From: Saccharum officinarum | Lineage: Eukaryota > Streptophyta > Magnoliopsida > Poales > Poaceae | Length of the DNA: 64,000 bases | Direction of reading: 5' to 3' | Assembly: GCA_020631735.1 (NCBI GenBank) | Contig: CM036215.1 | Span: 18,431,410 to 18,495,409, forward strand | Shown here: one piece after another, positions 35,852 through 49,598 of the stretch | Position numbering within the stretch: position 1 is the first letter of the stretch | Layout: the number at the start of each line of letters is the position of its first letter | The notes under the pieces: model-generated | Seen by the model: the letters and a program-made list of their open reading frames with translations, nothing else | Told to the model about the DNA's origin: nothing | Database searches by the model: none | Position numbers and translations under genes: made by a program

Positions 35852-38628
35852 GACGGGTATCGGAGCTCACGGTTGTCTGTCATACACTATAGCCACGCGT
35901 TCAAGGAACAGCTTAACATGGGAATACATGAGTGTTGGAAGCTTAACTAAAATATGAGGTCATAGGTAGTTAGATAGAAGGGAGAACTAAAATATGAAAT
36001 ATTTCTTTATAACTTAACCAATAGTTTCACTCTCTCCTTGTGCTTATTTAATTTTGTTATAAGTTACTCTTTAACTCATCTTGTCTCTTGTGAATAATGG
36101 GTTCGTATAGAAAACATACCCCAACCCATAGCCTTTCTAACTTTGGTGTCTTATCTAATTCATACTCTGATGTTCGTTTTGCATCTTAACTCACCCTTGG
36201 TCCACTTTTCTCTAAGACCATCTCTTTCTTTTACCTATAAGTTCTGAAGAGGATAGATAGTTGTTTAACTTTAAGGACCTTGGCTTGGCGCTAACACGTA
36301 ATTTCTCCGTGGCCAGCTTAAATTGACCAGATATGCCTTAAGAATGGTACAATTAAGGGCTAAGATTAGGATCTTTTCACTAGGTTTTGAGAGTTGAAGT
36401 TAGTTAGAATCGAGTGAGAATGAGAACTAATTAGGAAATGTTTATAGCCCTATGTTTTATAAAATTTCAGATTCATGTGTGTTAGTTGGGATTGCATATG
36501 GGTGTAAGTAATATGAAATTTTAGCAAGCACATTTAGTTGATCCTTGCCATGATTTAATATATAAGCTCTTGTTAAGATTTAATTCTTAGATAACCATGT
36601 TGTGCCACCATTATGGCACCTATTAACATGCTTACTTTTATATATCATGACATGTTTAGAAATGGGAAACCATAATGACTTGCTCTACCTCATGAATTTA
36701 TGTCTTGTTTTACTTATTATACATAAATCATGTCTTGTCTTACTTTTGGATCATATAGTTATGCTCTTGCTGCTAGTTTAAGGAATAGACAGTGAATGAA
36801 ATTCTGCAATTTGTTAATGTGCAAGCTTGCTGAAATTTTGGATAACCCATGTCCGTATGCAATTGGTGTTCTCACTTAAGTGGTGTTTTATTACTTACCA
36901 AGTTTTGCCATGAATCCCTTTGTGAAAAGTAGTTGAGTGATGATGACATGTAGTTGTGCATCCATGTTCCATACATATGCATCTCATTGCATCCATTTTG
37001 TTTGTGCATCACATATTGCAACCCCTAAGCCTTGTCACCTAGGAACTGTTAGGTGTTGCTAGTTTCCTGTGCAGTTTCTGTTGTGATAATAATTTCATGA
37101 TGGAAATGATGTTTTTTGTAGATGGGGTGAATATGAAATTTGTAGATAACTTACTTATCTAGCTCTTCCCAAAAGTTCATGATTTTAGAACAACAGATCT
37201 GAAAGTTATAGATTTTACAAATACCCTGTCAGGTTTTGTCTGCGTTCTGGACAGTGCTGCAATGTTATGTCTTTTTGACCATGATAACTGTAGGATAACC
37301 CCTTGGTGACAGTAACATAGTTGTAATGCTTTTACCAAACTTTCCAAAAAGTTAAGAATCATGTTTGTTTGATGTCTAGAACTCCAGACATAGCTGTTTA
37401 AAGTTTAATGTAAGATTCTGTCCAAGTCTGGACAGAAATGCTTCATTGTAATCTTTGACCTTGATACTATTGAATCAGCTGTGGACAATAATAACAAAGT
37501 TGTAGATAATTTCATAAGATTTCCATAAAGTCTAGGAACACCTTTGTTACATGCTTAGAACTCCAGTTATGGTTGAAACAAGTGACAGTTGTGCTGCAGC
37601 CTAGAAAATGCCTATGCTTAGAATTTGTCCTTGATAACTAGATTTTGCTTGTGTGCTTGGTAATGTTGGCTCATGAGTTTAGTGGTATTAACTTGATACA
37701 CTTGAGATGTCTTGCAAACTTGTTGTTCATGTTAATCGAAATGTTATCTAATAAGTTGGTCATGCATTCATGATGCTTTAAAATTGCTTCCTGTGCATAT
37801 AGTCGTATAGCTTTGATTGTGCTTGATTATGGCTTGATATGCATAAATCTAAGGAACAAGCATACATGTGGATCTTCCTACCTTGCTGTCTTAATCTATC
37901 CAATGAAGCCCTCTATGACATTGCTTGATCTTCCCAAGTTCATATTGCAATAATTGGGATTATCTTTGTTGGTGTGCTCTATTGTGGTACTGTGATCGCT
38001 GACCTTGGTGTCGCGACAAAACCTGGAGTTCTCTATGTGTGCTAGCCACATGGTGGTTGCTGCTAGGTGCGCGCAGGCATTGAGGAATATGTTATCATGA
38101 TCCATCATGGACCCACACTAGTGAGCTATCCTAACTTGCATAGCTATTCTGAAAATTCCATGATGACCAACATACTTCATCCTTATATGTCTTGGTCACA
38201 TCCTTGCCTTAATTAAACCTTGTTACATTGCTCTTCTCAATGAGATGTTTAGAAATGGTGTGCTTTGCAATGGTATGAACACCTCTCCTTTGAGGATGCA
38301 AGGGAACTGAGGCTTTCCCATGGATCGCGACCATGTGTGTAGCTTATGGATGCCCCCGGGTACCAAAAGAATTGTCATGACCGTTGTAATGCCTCATCGA
38401 TGGACCTTCTTATTGAAAGTAATGCCTTTTCACACCAATTTCTTCACTGTGACAAGTGACCCTAATAAACCATACTTGATGACTAATCTATGCTATCCTT
38501 CTCAAGGTCACCTTGTCCAACTTTGGAATTATTGATCAATGTATCCTACTTCAAAACTCCTTAATGTCTTCCCTCACCTCGCCCTTTTACAAATCTTGAG
38601 GACGAGATTTCTCTAAGGGGGGAAGATT
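35852..38628 (+). mobile_element. Internal region of LARD copy B/C (non-coding)
   Basis: Begins with GACGGGTATCGGAGCTCACG, a decayed TGGTATCAGAGC initiator-methionine PBS, directly after the LTR end CCCCACA. It continues for 2.78 kb without any credible ORF and ends with AATCTTGAGGACGAGATTTC (a polyprotein C-terminus vestige), then the polypurine tract AAGGGGGGAAGA at about 38615-38626. 36113-38628 is colinear with 16684-19252. This is the layout of a non-autonomous element whose proteins come from a Tekay-like chromovirus. Confidence 0.8.
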
Positions 38629-41084
38629 TGTAACGACCCAAAAATCGTTACAATTTTTCACAGGCACCTTGAGCATAAAATGCATCTAAAAATACCTACA
38701 ATAAAAAAACTTGCATGTTACTTGTGAACTTGCGGAGCATCATGTATATTTTATTTTCAAATTAGAATTAACTTGTGCATAGACCATCCAAAAGTGAGCA
38801 TTGCTTGTTTTGGAGGATAGTCCGTCACCACCACTGAACTGTCCATCAGGGCATTTCACAGGCATAGAATAATTTTAGCCAACTCGTGCACTGACGGAGT
38901 GTCCATCGATACATGACGGTGGCAAGCCCCGGCGGAGTATCCGCCAGAGCCGGTGGACTGTCCAATAAAACACATTGATACCTGTCCCATGCAATTTGCT
39001 TTGTTGTCATCCTCTCCACTCTCTTGGGCCCACATGTCATACATCCCTCACACACATCACCACCAGCAGCCCCCTCTCCCCTTCCCCATTCCCATTCACG
39101 TTCAGCCAACAAAGAAGAGGAGAAGGAGAGAAAGAGAGGAGAAGAGAGGAGAAAGAGAGGAGAAGAAGAGAATGAGAAGGGAACAAGAAGGACCTCACTG
39201 GAGCTTCACCAGAGCTGCACGACGGCGAGCTGCACCCCCCTACATGCCCTCAACCTCGCCGGAGTTCGAGGAGATGGTCCCAAGCCCCATCATCTTCCAC
39301 CTCAAGCTCCCATGGTGCCTCAAGCCGATCTCCCACCTTGAGCGTCCCAGGTCCGAGCTGCTGCAGGAGGAGCTTCCCCAAGTCATGGTGAGCAAGCCCC
39401 AAGTCTTCTTCCCCATCCTCCCCAACTCCATGGCCCTCCCCATTGAGCTCCTTGGCCTCCAATGGTGCCTTTCACCATTGTTTGGGACGAGCTCACCACA
39501 GCCCATGCATGACACATCCATCACTTTGAGAAGCTTTCCTACATCACTAGAAAGCCATAGAAACAAACCACACTCGATTTGGAGCCCAGATGCCTCGAGA
39601 ATCATCTCCAGCATTTTTACACCTGAACTGACTGTTCATGGTTTATTGGAAGGTTCCGTCATTTTGATGGAAGGTCTGCTGATTTATAGCCAACACAAAC
39701 TGAGAGCAGCCTCGGTTTATCGGAAGGTTCCTATGTGTCGGAAGGTTCTGGTAAACCGCAGCACAGCCCAAACTTGTAAATTTCATACAAGATGCATTTG
39801 AACTCCAAAAATTGTGAAACAAGTTATGTTGTGTTCCTTAGATTATTCTCTATCATCTAAACACGATTTTGACACCAAAAAGCATAATTTAATTCTAACT
39901 TAAAATAATGAATTTTTAGTTTAATAAATAGACAACTAATTCTCTAGGTCTCCTAAATTCATGAACCTTGTTTTGTTAGCCTTCTTTAAGTTTGTGCCAT
40001 CTATGAAACTTGTTTGGTGCATCATCTCATTGCATTCATGTAGTTAAGCTCATTATTTGAGTCTCACATATTATAATTTGGTGGAGTGTCCGCGGTCACC
40101 ACCAGAGCATCCACCAAATTATAGAGTTTGTCTCTTAGGAAACCTGAGAGTCCCTAGTTTTTACCGGAGTGTCCATCAACTAGGCAAAACCGTCTGATGG
40201 AGACTGAATCCCAAAAGCGCCTAAGTCTCTGAGTCAGCGGACCATCCGACACTATACCAGACTGTCTGATAAACCAAATCGACAACCCATATACCCTATG
40301 CCTCCTACACATAGTATATGTGATTAATCTCTAATCAAAACAACATCAATGCATCTTATGTCATGTCATCTATTATTGTGCATTGCACTCACATGAGTTG
40401 AACCACACAAGCTTCTCTTATCTCTCTTGCATACTCATATATGTCATGCATACATAAGTATCTCATACATGTGCATACACATGGGTACGCGATATCGGAG
40501 AGACGCCAAGTGATGTTCCAAGCTATTGGGACCTTGCTCTTCCAACAGGCAGGCACCCCACCACTATAAGCCCTATTTTGGATATTTATTGTGTTTCATT
40601 ATGAGTTAAGCATTTCATATAGATTTGATTAACAACTTAATGATGTTTCATTAACTTAGAACCACTCATTAAGTAATTAGAGCCTTTCATTTAATCAATG
40701 GGGATTGGAACGCTTAATTGCTTAATTTGAATTATGAATTTGATGACCAATTTGGTAATTCTTGCTCAAATGAGGGGTAGGTCACTGTGAGTGTGGGATC
40801 TCAGGTGATGTAGCTCATGGAGCAGTTTAGGATCGTGCATTGGGATACGTGAGTGCGAGTAACCGCCCATACAGACCACATGCTAGGAATGGGGCTAGCA
40901 AGCCTAGTAACTAATTGCCACTAGTCTATCCGTGGAACTGGCATGAAGGCGTCGCCGGTTAGATGGTGGTAGCATTAACTGGGAACCAATGAAACCTTTT
41001 ATATGATATTCGGGCTGAATTAGGCAAATGTTGGAAGATGTGAGGCAACCCTTGTCTTGTGCACAAGATATGGTGGTTAGTCCC
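38629..41084 (+). mobile_element. 3' LTR of LARD copy B/C, first part
   Basis: Starts TGTAACGACCC; interrupted after GTCCC at 41080-41084 and resumes at 57338 (ATTCTTCCGTGTGGATACAG). Highly similar to 25325-27892. An uninterrupted 282-codon frame crosses it (38953-39801) but is not conserved in copy A. Confidence 0.85.
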
Positions 41085-42784
41085 TATCGCAAGGTTGAAA
41101 CCGCGGCAAGCATAGTTGTTCGAGTCAGTGTCAAAGTACTGGTCTCTAGAGGCTCGGGTGGACTCAAGAATACAAGAATCACAGAGAGGACGCAACGGTT
41201 TATCCTGGTTCGAGCCAATCAATGCCCTATGTCCAGCAGTTGATGATCCTTATACTCAAAAGCACCCAAAATTGGGGGGTTACAATAGAGTGTAGAGAGA
41301 TATGGTAGGCGGTTAGCTCGATGCTAATCCTTAGGTTGCCTTGCCACCGGTGGAGCCTTCCCCTCATCAGAGAGGAGGAAGATGATGAGATGCAGTGGAG
41401 GAGCTATTGGTACCCCTCTCTAGGTTCCCCTGCCCTCGGTGCTGGGCAGGAGTGAATGGAATGGAATGGAATGATCTGTCTTGGATCGTCCTCTCCCTCT
41501 AGGTCAAACCTTATCCCTTATATAACAAGATAGGTCGAGTACATGGTGTTTTGGGGAGATAAGTCTATGGTCTACACACGCTGGAGTCTAGGAGGGTCTT
41601 GTAGTGGCGCTCTATGGACCGTGGCGGTGTCGTGGAGCTGAAGAAGCCTTGGGCATCGTCCAACTGCTCTGTTCTGACACTCTGCATGTCAGGCTATGTT
41701 GGCTTGGACCGGCGTCCCCCTGGTGACCTTCTAGAGTCTTCTTGGTGGCGAAGGAGGCTGGCTCCAGGGGCTAACGCATGGGCCCGGGAGCCGCCTAACC
41801 TCTAGAGACCATGGGAGGCTTGTCTTCTTGTGTCATGCCGCATGCGTGACCCTGTTGTGGAAGTGGCCAGCAATGCCACGCCCAGAGCATTGTGTCCTGG
41901 AGCCCCCGAGCCTCGATGGCTTGGGCCTTGTCTTCTTACGATCGGGCCTTGGCTGGCGTCGCAAACCGGGCAGGAGCCAAGGCCCGAGCTTGGCCATGTC
42001 GACGATCGGGAGCCTGAGGCCCGGGCAAGCCCTCGAGCCCTATGCGGGGGCTGCGCCATGCCTAGGCTCGGTTAGGTTTCTTGGTTAGAGGATGCGCGCG
42101 AGCGTACAAGATGGGTATAGCCTCCGAGCCCTCGGGCGATCCTGGAGGGGTCGGTTGGGGGATCCCTTAAGTTGAGAACCATTGATCCCGAGGCTTAACG
42201 TACCCATATGTTAGGATCTCATCAAGAGCCCTTGGGCCCTTCGTGGCCTCACTTGGCCTGATTCGTGATGGCGACGAAGGGCTAAATTCGATCTTCTAGT
42301 AACCAAACTATCCATGGCGGAGACGGTTTCTACTGTCGGGAGTGTGTTGACCTGCATGGGGCCATTTCCCTTAGCGTGATAGGGGTGCTTGGCTATCAGG
42401 GCCTAGTTGTAGTGGTGTTGACCCCTTCTCTGCTCCCATGTTGCATAGGTCTGCATCCTGAGCGAGGGTTTGGTGAACACGCCTAGGAGTTACTGACTTT
42501 AGGCCTAGGGGCACCCTTCCTTTCGATCAGGACCTGTTGTGGGTCGGGTGATCGAGAGCGTCTGGGCTCTGGCTTGGGGCCACCTGATCTCTCGGAGCAC
42601 CACGCCCTTCTGGGGGCTTCGATAGCAGGCCCTGATCCTCTCGGGAAGGCCTTCTGGGGCTGACCTTCTATAGCCATAGCTCAGGGCATAGGGAGCGTGC
42701 CGAGCTTGGGTGGGGGACCCTCATTGGGTCCATCACTCTGCGGCTCTCAACCCAACTCGTGGAATTAGTTGTTTTTTGTGGGTG

Positions 42785-44017
42785 TGTTGACGGTAGTTGA
42801 CGTTCAGCACAAACCATCAATATAACTTGCATAAATAACTAAAATGGATCACCAATGTAGACTTAGGGGTTTAAACTAACAAATTCCACTAGTTTTGGTG
42901 AATCTGTGTTTCCAGCAGGATTTAATCAGAAAACCACCAAGGAGGACCTATTCGTCAAAGGAAATCACGGATTTCCGTCGTGTAACCGATGTGGGAAGAC
43001 TCTAGAAGACTCTAGGAGGGGCTCTATCAAACCATAGGCCAAGCCACTGCTAGGTGGGGCTGGCCAGCCCCACCTAGAGGCTGCCTAGCCCCTAGGGGTC
43101 GCACCTGTCAGCCCCGTTGCTATGTTGGTTCTCCACCGCCTCCTAGGATGCATCTACACCATTTATTCAAGTTGGTTTGATTCATGGGCTTAGGATTGAT
43201 GCTTTGGCCTATATATACTTGCCTACACCCCCTCAGGACACTATGCCAAGTCAGATCCTGAGAGCTAAGAAGCCAAAACCCTAATTCATATGCCCACTAG
43301 AATCTAGAGCTAGCAATCAAGAGAAGATTAGTCCTCCATAGGATCTAGTTTTGTATTAGAGATAGTAAGATAGAGTGAGAGGGAAGAGTTTGGAGGAGTC
43401 CTGGACTCTCGGTGCTCTCTCTACAGTTTGTACCCTGGTAGAATCAAGTTCTTCTTGAGCTTACTTCTGAGATTTCTCTAGTAATCAACTTCTAATTCAA
43501 GTAAACATCTTGTTCATATTGTTATTCAGGTTTGCGACTCTCTTTTGAGTACTTTAATCCATGTAGCTCCTAGGTTAAAGTAGTATTCATAGTGTAAGCG
43601 TGGTGCTTAGACTCGGTTACTCATGGATGTACCCTACTTTCTAGATGGGTGGTAGCTCACGAGGGTGACTCTTATAGCCTTATTGAATCCTCTATAGTCC
43701 ACCTTCCGTTAATAGGCCTAGCAGGATCCTTTTTACTATAGAAAACATACTCTGTCTGTGTTTTCTCTTGTAATATTACCCAGAACTGAACAATAGAAGA
43801 CAAAACTTACCGAAGTTAGAACTAGAAGGCCTTAGCAATTACCTCTACACTTCTATTATCTAGCCTTGATTGTGAAGTTGGGTTAAGTTAGATTTGGTAA
43901 TTCTCACACATGTTTCCTCAAGTTTGATATAAAACTAGGTACTCCCGGTGAAATGCTACATCGGTATAATATTCAAGCACTTGCGGATTATTCTGTGTGC
44001 ATTAATTTATACCAACA
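42785..44017 (+). mobile_element. 5' LTR of plus-strand Athila-like gypsy element
   Basis: 1233 bp, starts TGTTGACGGTAGTTGACG and ends TTATACCAACA. Left flank GGGTG (42780-42784). It is followed within 10 bp by a decayed tRNA-Asp-type PBS (TTGCTGTTGCTAGGGAAACG, about 44027-44046). Its reverse complement is similar to the LTRs at 50253 and 55707, which belong to the same family in opposite orientation. Confidence 0.85.
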
Positions 44018-44239
44018 AGCATTTCTGTTGCTGTTGCTAGGGAAACGGTTGCTGAGTTAACTTCGAGCCTAGCTTAACCTTGTATCATTATTCTTTTACT
44101 TTTTCTCTTTCTTTACCATTGATCTAGAATCCACTCCTATCTACCAATATGGTGCACCTATGAGCGCATGCCTATAGCCACAAGAATCCTCAAAGCCTAT
44201 CCTAACACCTGGCTATGAGCTGCGCCCGCGCTTAATCAA

Positions 44240-44961
44240 CATGGTTTAGGATCAACCCTTTTCGGACAAAGATAACGAAAACCCCTATTTCTACCTAAAT
44301 GAGTTTGAGCAAACATGTGCATGCCTATGCATAGCAGGCATGTTAGATGAAACTGTACAATGGAAGCCTTTTCCTTTCTCTTTGACATGAAAAGCTAAAC
44401 ATTAGTACTACCTCACCATAGGGAGTAGACAAGGAGATTGGAAAGTCTTATGTTCCAGCTTTTGCTTGCAATTCTTTCCCATCTCTAGGGTAGTCAGACT
44501 TCGTTTAGAGATTCTATCTTTCAAACAAAAGAAAAAAAGAATCTCTAGGCATGGCATGGGAACACTTTAATACTCTTATTAACACTGGCCCTGACCTTGC
44601 CATTCAAGACCCCATTCTTCTTCAATATTTCTATATGGGTCTTAATAGGAAAACCTCGAAGAGTCTTAATACAGCTTTAGGAGGTTCGTTCTTGCATGTC
44701 TCCGCCAATTCGGGGAGAAGCATTCTTACCAAAATCTTAGAGAACATCCTTGAAGAAGTAGAAGAGAAGCCACTAGAGGAGGAAACCCAGATAGCAGAAC
44801 CCGAATCCTTAGTAGACCCATCACAATCTTCAGCTATCTCAGATCCCGAACCACTAGAAAAGGAGGAAACTCTAATTTTGAATTTTATGCTTGAATTCGA
44901 GGATGAACTTTTTAACGAATATGGAAACACCTCAAATTATCATACGATAAGGAGACCCTAG
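44240..44961 (+). pseudogene. Gypsy gag remnant
   Basis: Conserved gag motifs in order: DQPFSDKDNENPYFYLNEFE, CIAGMLDETVQWKPFPFSL, RVVRLRLEI, KESLGMAWEHFNTLI and FYMGLNRKTSKSL, followed by an acidic tail rich in Glu/Pro/Ser. Stops occur right after the start (44247), at about 44390 and 44402, and there is a frame shift before 44551. The last 136 codons (44551-44961) are open. Confidence 0.85.
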
Positions 44962-45179
44962 AAGTCTAGGAAATCATCATCTCATGTAGAACCTTTAGAC
45001 CCTTCTAAGGAAGCTTTCCTTAAAAAGACTATGAAAGAGCTAGTATCCATTATAAGCAATGAATGGTTAGAAGAATAAGAGCTTTTCCTCTGATGTGATT
45101 CGCTTAGACTCACCTTCTATTTTCATTCATTGCCAAATTAACAAAGCTCTTTCGATGCTTTCTATAATCCAGTTGTGGG

Positions 45180-45530
45180 TGTTAATATCATGTCAGCATC
45201 TTTTGCTCATGATTTATTGAAACACATGCCATTAACCCAACAACAAAGTTATTGAAAAGTCTTTCGGGACACATTCTCCCAAGTTTAGGGATTTTGTATG
45301 TCATTCCTATCTAGGTAAAAGGAACCAAGGTTCATTTGAGCTTCTATATCTTTGATATCATGGAATTTGACCTGTTAATAGAACAACCAATCAAAAGACT
45401 TATCCAAGAAGGACAAATGAGAAAGTTGAATATAAGACTTAGGAAAAACTTTAAGCTTTCCATACCCATTACTCATGCTCTAAATGCTAAGACTGAGCCA
45501 ATTCCCAAGGAAGACCCAATAAAGAGGTTA
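45180..45530 (+). pseudogene. Gypsy protease remnant
   Basis: The stretch FYIFDIMEFDLLIEQPIKRL (from about 45339) is the recognisable C-terminal portion of the aspartic protease region; upstream sequence shows several stops and a frame change. No intact active-site triplet was found. Confidence 0.65.
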
Positions 45531-45613
45531 AGGTTGCATCTCTTGATAATTTCAATGAACCCAACCTTAAAGATGATGCTCAGTTCTTCATCGAGGAGGA
45601 AGAAGAAAATCCT

Positions 45614-47271
45614 ATGGAAACTAAACCTCTAGATGAATTACTAGAACCACCTAAGCCCACCATTAAGCTTAAACCCCTGCCTTCTGGTCTTAGATATGCT
45701 TTTCTTGATAATGATCAGGATTCTCTTGTGATTATAAGTGATAAACTCTCTCATGAAGAATCTCTCTGCTTGCTAACTGCCTTAGAAAAGCATTGCTCTA
45801 CTTTTGGCTACTCGCTCCAAGACCCTAAGGGAATTAGCCCTACTCTTTGTACCCATCGCATCCCTATAGATCCTACTCTATACCTTCGAAGGAGCCCCAA
45901 AGTAGGCTTAATAATGCGATGAGAAAGGTAGTTAAGAAAGAGGTTTTGAGACTCTTGCACGCCGGGATCATCTATCCTGTGTCGCATAGTGAGTGGGTAA
46001 GCCCTATACAAGTTGTGCCTAAAAAGGGAGGCATGACTATTGTTAAAATGAAAAGAATGAATTAATCCCCCAAAGAACCGTCACTAGATGGCAGATGTGT
46101 ATTGACTACTAAAAATTAAACAAGGCAACAAAGAAAGATCACTTTTTGTTGCCCTCATTGATGAAATGTTGGAGCGACTAGCGAATCATTCTTTCTTCTA
46201 TTTCCTTGATGAGTATTCAAGTTATCACTAGATTTTGATTCATCCATATGACCAAAGAAAACCACCTTTACATGTCCATATGGATCTTATGCTCCAACTT
46301 CTTTTCAATGATGCATGATGTCCATATTTTCTGATATGATTGAAGAAATAATGGAAGTTTTCATGGATGACTTTTCTGTTTATGAAAAAACTTTTGATAA
46401 TTGTCTTGAGAATTTAGATAAGGTTTTGCAAAGATGTGAGGAAAAGCACTTAGTCCTTAATTGGGAAAAATGTCATATCATGGTTAGAGAAGGCATAGTG
46501 CTTGAACATTTGGTGTCTGAACGAGGGATAGAGGTAGATAAAGCTAAAATTGAAGTAATTAAATAGTTATCTCCTCCCGTAAATGTTAGAGGGATCCACA
46601 GTTTCCTTGGTCATGCTAGTTTTTACCGCCGTTTTATAAAAGATTTTCACATATTGCTAGACCACTTACAAATCTTTTAACTAAGGATGTTCCCTTTGAA
46701 TTTGATGATGCATGTTTGAAATCTTTTAATATTCTTAAGAAAGCACTCATCTCTGCACCAATCATTCAACCCCCTGATTGGTTGCTACCTTTTAAAATCA
46801 GGTGTGATGCTAGTGATTATGCTGTGGGGGTAGTTTTAGGACAAACTACAGATAAAAAACATCATGCAATTGCTTATGCTAGCAAAATTCTGACAAGACC
46901 TCAACTTAATTATGCAACAACTAAAAAAAGAACTTCTGGCTGTTGTTTTTGTTGTTGATAAGTTTAGATCTTACTTAGTAGGAGCTAAGGTTATTGTTTA
47001 TACTGATCATGCTACCTTAAAATACTTGCTCACTAAGAAAGATGTTAAACCTAGACTTATAAGATGAATTTTGTTGCTCCAAGAATTTGACCTAGAAATA
47101 AAAGATAAAAAGGGAGTAGAAAATTCTATTGCCGATCACTTGTCTAAAATGCAGTTTGAGAATTCGCAAGAACTGCCCATCAATGATTTGCTGCAGGATG
47201 ACATGCTCTTCAAGGTCTCAAAATCTGACTCCTGGTACGCAAACATTGTCAACTTTATGGTTGTAGGTTAG
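45614..47271 (+). pseudogene. Gypsy reverse transcriptase - RNase H remnant
   Basis: From N to C: LPSGLRYAFLDNDQDSLVII and LQDPKGISPTLCTHRI (from 45614), VSPIQVVPKKGGM (about 45990), a degenerate fingers/palm region with stops and frameshifts (46070-46310, where part of the core is deleted), EVFMDDFSVY with the catalytic DD pair (about 46350), EKCHIMVREGIVLEHLVSERG, then after a TAG at 46564 PPPVNVRGI..SFLGH. RNase H follows from 46716 ([28 protein letters not shown]). A frameshift at about 46920 and a TGA at about 47066 break it. Inactive. Confidence 0.9.
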
Positions 47272-47279
47272 TACCATCG

Positions 47280-48511
47280 GGGGAAACAAAAGGAAGCTCA
47301 TCTACGAAAGTCATCTCCACATATGGGATGAACCGTACCTCTTCAAAGTCTGCTTTGACGGCCTACTTAGAAGATGTGTACCAGTAGAAGAAGGCATGAA
47401 GATCATCGAACGATGTCACTCATCACCATATGGAGGACATTATGGTGCATTCCGCACTCATTCGAAGATCTAGTAAAGTAGATTCTTTTGGCCAACTATG
47501 TATGAAGACACGAAGGATTTCATCCGAAGATGTGGAGCATGTCAGAGGCACGGTAATATCAATTCAAGAGGTGCCATGCCACTCACCAACAACCTCCAGA
47601 TAGAGCTCTTCGATGTCTGGGGAATTGACTATATGAGACCGTTTCCAAAGTCGAAGAACTGTGAATACATCTTGGTGGTAGTTGACTATGTCTCCAAGTG
47701 GGTTGAAGCCATGCCATGCAAAGCTGTTGATGCAAAGCACTCCAAGAAGATGTTTGAAGAAACAATATTTCTAAGATTCAGAGTTCCGAGGATGGTGATT
47801 AGTGATGGATGAACTCACTTCACCGACAAGAACTTTCACAACTACTTAATGAAGCATGGGATCCGTCACAACGTCGCTACTGCATACCACCCTCAGACAA
47901 GTGGCCTAGCAGAAACATCAAATAAAAAAATTAAGAATATTTTGTAAAAGACAGTCAATGAGATGGGGACTGCATGGAAGGATAGAATACCCGATGCACT
48001 ATGGGCTTACAGAACAGCCTATAAAACATTATTGGACATGTCACCATATCAACTGGTCTACGGGAAGACCTATCATCTACCTATTGAGCTAGAATTCAAA
48101 GTTCACTAGGCTATCAAGTGATGGAACATAGACTTTGAAGCTGCAGGAACCAAGAGGAGATGCAACTCTCTAAGCTTGATGAATGGCATGAAAAAAACAT
48201 ATCACAACGCCAAGATATACAAGGAGACGACCAAAAGATGGCATGACAAGAGGATCAAGAAGAAGGAGTTCACCCCCGGAGATAAGGTATTACTTTCTAA
48301 TTCTAGGGTTCAATTATTCGAGCATGGAAAACTTCAGAGCAAATGGGAAGGACCGTTCAAGGTGATAAACACTTCGTAACATGGAGCGGTAACACTTCAA
48401 AATGACGAAGGTACGTTATTCAAGGTAAATGGCCATCGTCTCAAGATCTTTCTAGAACCTAAAAAACCACCTGAGGATTTGGATGAGGGAGATTTTCTAA
48501 TTTTACCATAG
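47280..48511 (+). pseudogene. Gypsy integrase remnant
   Basis: An HHCC-type zinc finger is visible (HSSPYGGHYGAF..; CGACQRHG at about 47534-47557). It is followed by the catalytic core with the first Asp in GIDYMRPF, the second in VISDG, and the Glu in SGLAETSNK. Then comes MSPYQLVYGK and a C-terminal domain ending GHRLKIFLEP. Stops at about 47472, 47810, 47945 and 48108 and at 48377 disable it. No chromodomain is present. Confidence 0.9.
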
Positions 48512-48779
48512 ATTTACACCACTACCATCCTCTTTACGTTTCATAATGCATAAATATATCTTTTGAGATTAGATAGGAGTTCAAAATTGCTGCGGGAAAA
48601 ACCTCCGTGAGACCCCAACATGTGGGGCCCACCGGCCCCACCTATTGGCCGGCCGGCCCACTTATCAGCAACCTTGTGCCCCGTCAGCTCTCTCATGTCT
48701 TTTAGATCCTTCGTCGTTAGAATCCCGTAGTTTTTCGTCGCATTCACATATTCTTTTGTTATGAGACCTTTATGGATAG

Positions 48780-49450
48780 ATCTTGACCCCTGCTGCAAGT
48801 TGTTCCCCCTATCTAAATGAGCCTCTACCTACATCCATAGCCATCCCATCAAAGCCTCCTTCTCTAATAGCAGCAAAGTTCTCCTCCTCTCTAGTCCCCA
48901 TGGCCAACAAAGAGATCATCCCCAACGGTTTTGATCTTAGCAAAAAGCCTGACGCGCTGGCGCTGACCGTCTTTCCTCCAGAAGTTACCCCATTCGCTCA
49001 AGCCAATCTTACTTCGCCCAAGCTATCCACAAGCCGCTGATCACTCTGCCGCCGCCATGTCCAATTCTTGAAGACAAGCCACGTCAACAAGAGCCGAAGC
49101 TAGACGTCCAGAAGCTGATCAAGGTGATGAAGGAGATCAACCTTCTCCCTCCGAAGGGCCATGAGGTATTGACCAGAGTCAAGACCAATAAGTTTGGATG
49201 TGTTACTTGTGTGAAGGATAAATCAGTTACCCCTTGTACCACCATTGATGGAGTCTAGGCTATGCCGGATCAAATAAAGGTTGCTCCTCCCAAAAGGAAG
49301 GCGTCATCACCACCTTTCCTTGAGGTTGAGAAGCATCCAAGAATGACCATTGCCCTCTTGGAGAAGAAGATTGAAGACCTGACCGATGTTATCTATACCT
49401 TAGAGCAGAGGATTACCGCAAGAGCCTACAACATGATCTTAATGCTTTAA
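48780..49450 (+). pseudogene. Post-pol ORF of the gypsy element, unidentified
   Basis: Open stretches 48783-49040 and 49262-49450, joined by readable but frame-shifted sequence, encode a Pro/Lys-rich protein (DLSKKPDALALTVFPPEV, then KRKASSPPF and a coiled-coil-like LLEKKIEDLTDVIYTLEQRI). Its place between integrase and the 3' LTR is where Athila-like elements carry an extra ORF, but I see no envelope-type features and give no function. Confidence 0.4.
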
Positions 49451-49598
49451 ATCATTTTGTTGCTAAGATGAGGAAATGAGAATTAGGAAGTTGATAATAA
49501 GGCATGAGTGTTCAGGTCATGTGTTTAAAGTTTGTGTTTAGGTTTGTCGCTTAGCTCAGATTGTTAGAGTGATCGAAGTTTGTGTTTGGGTTTGTGCT

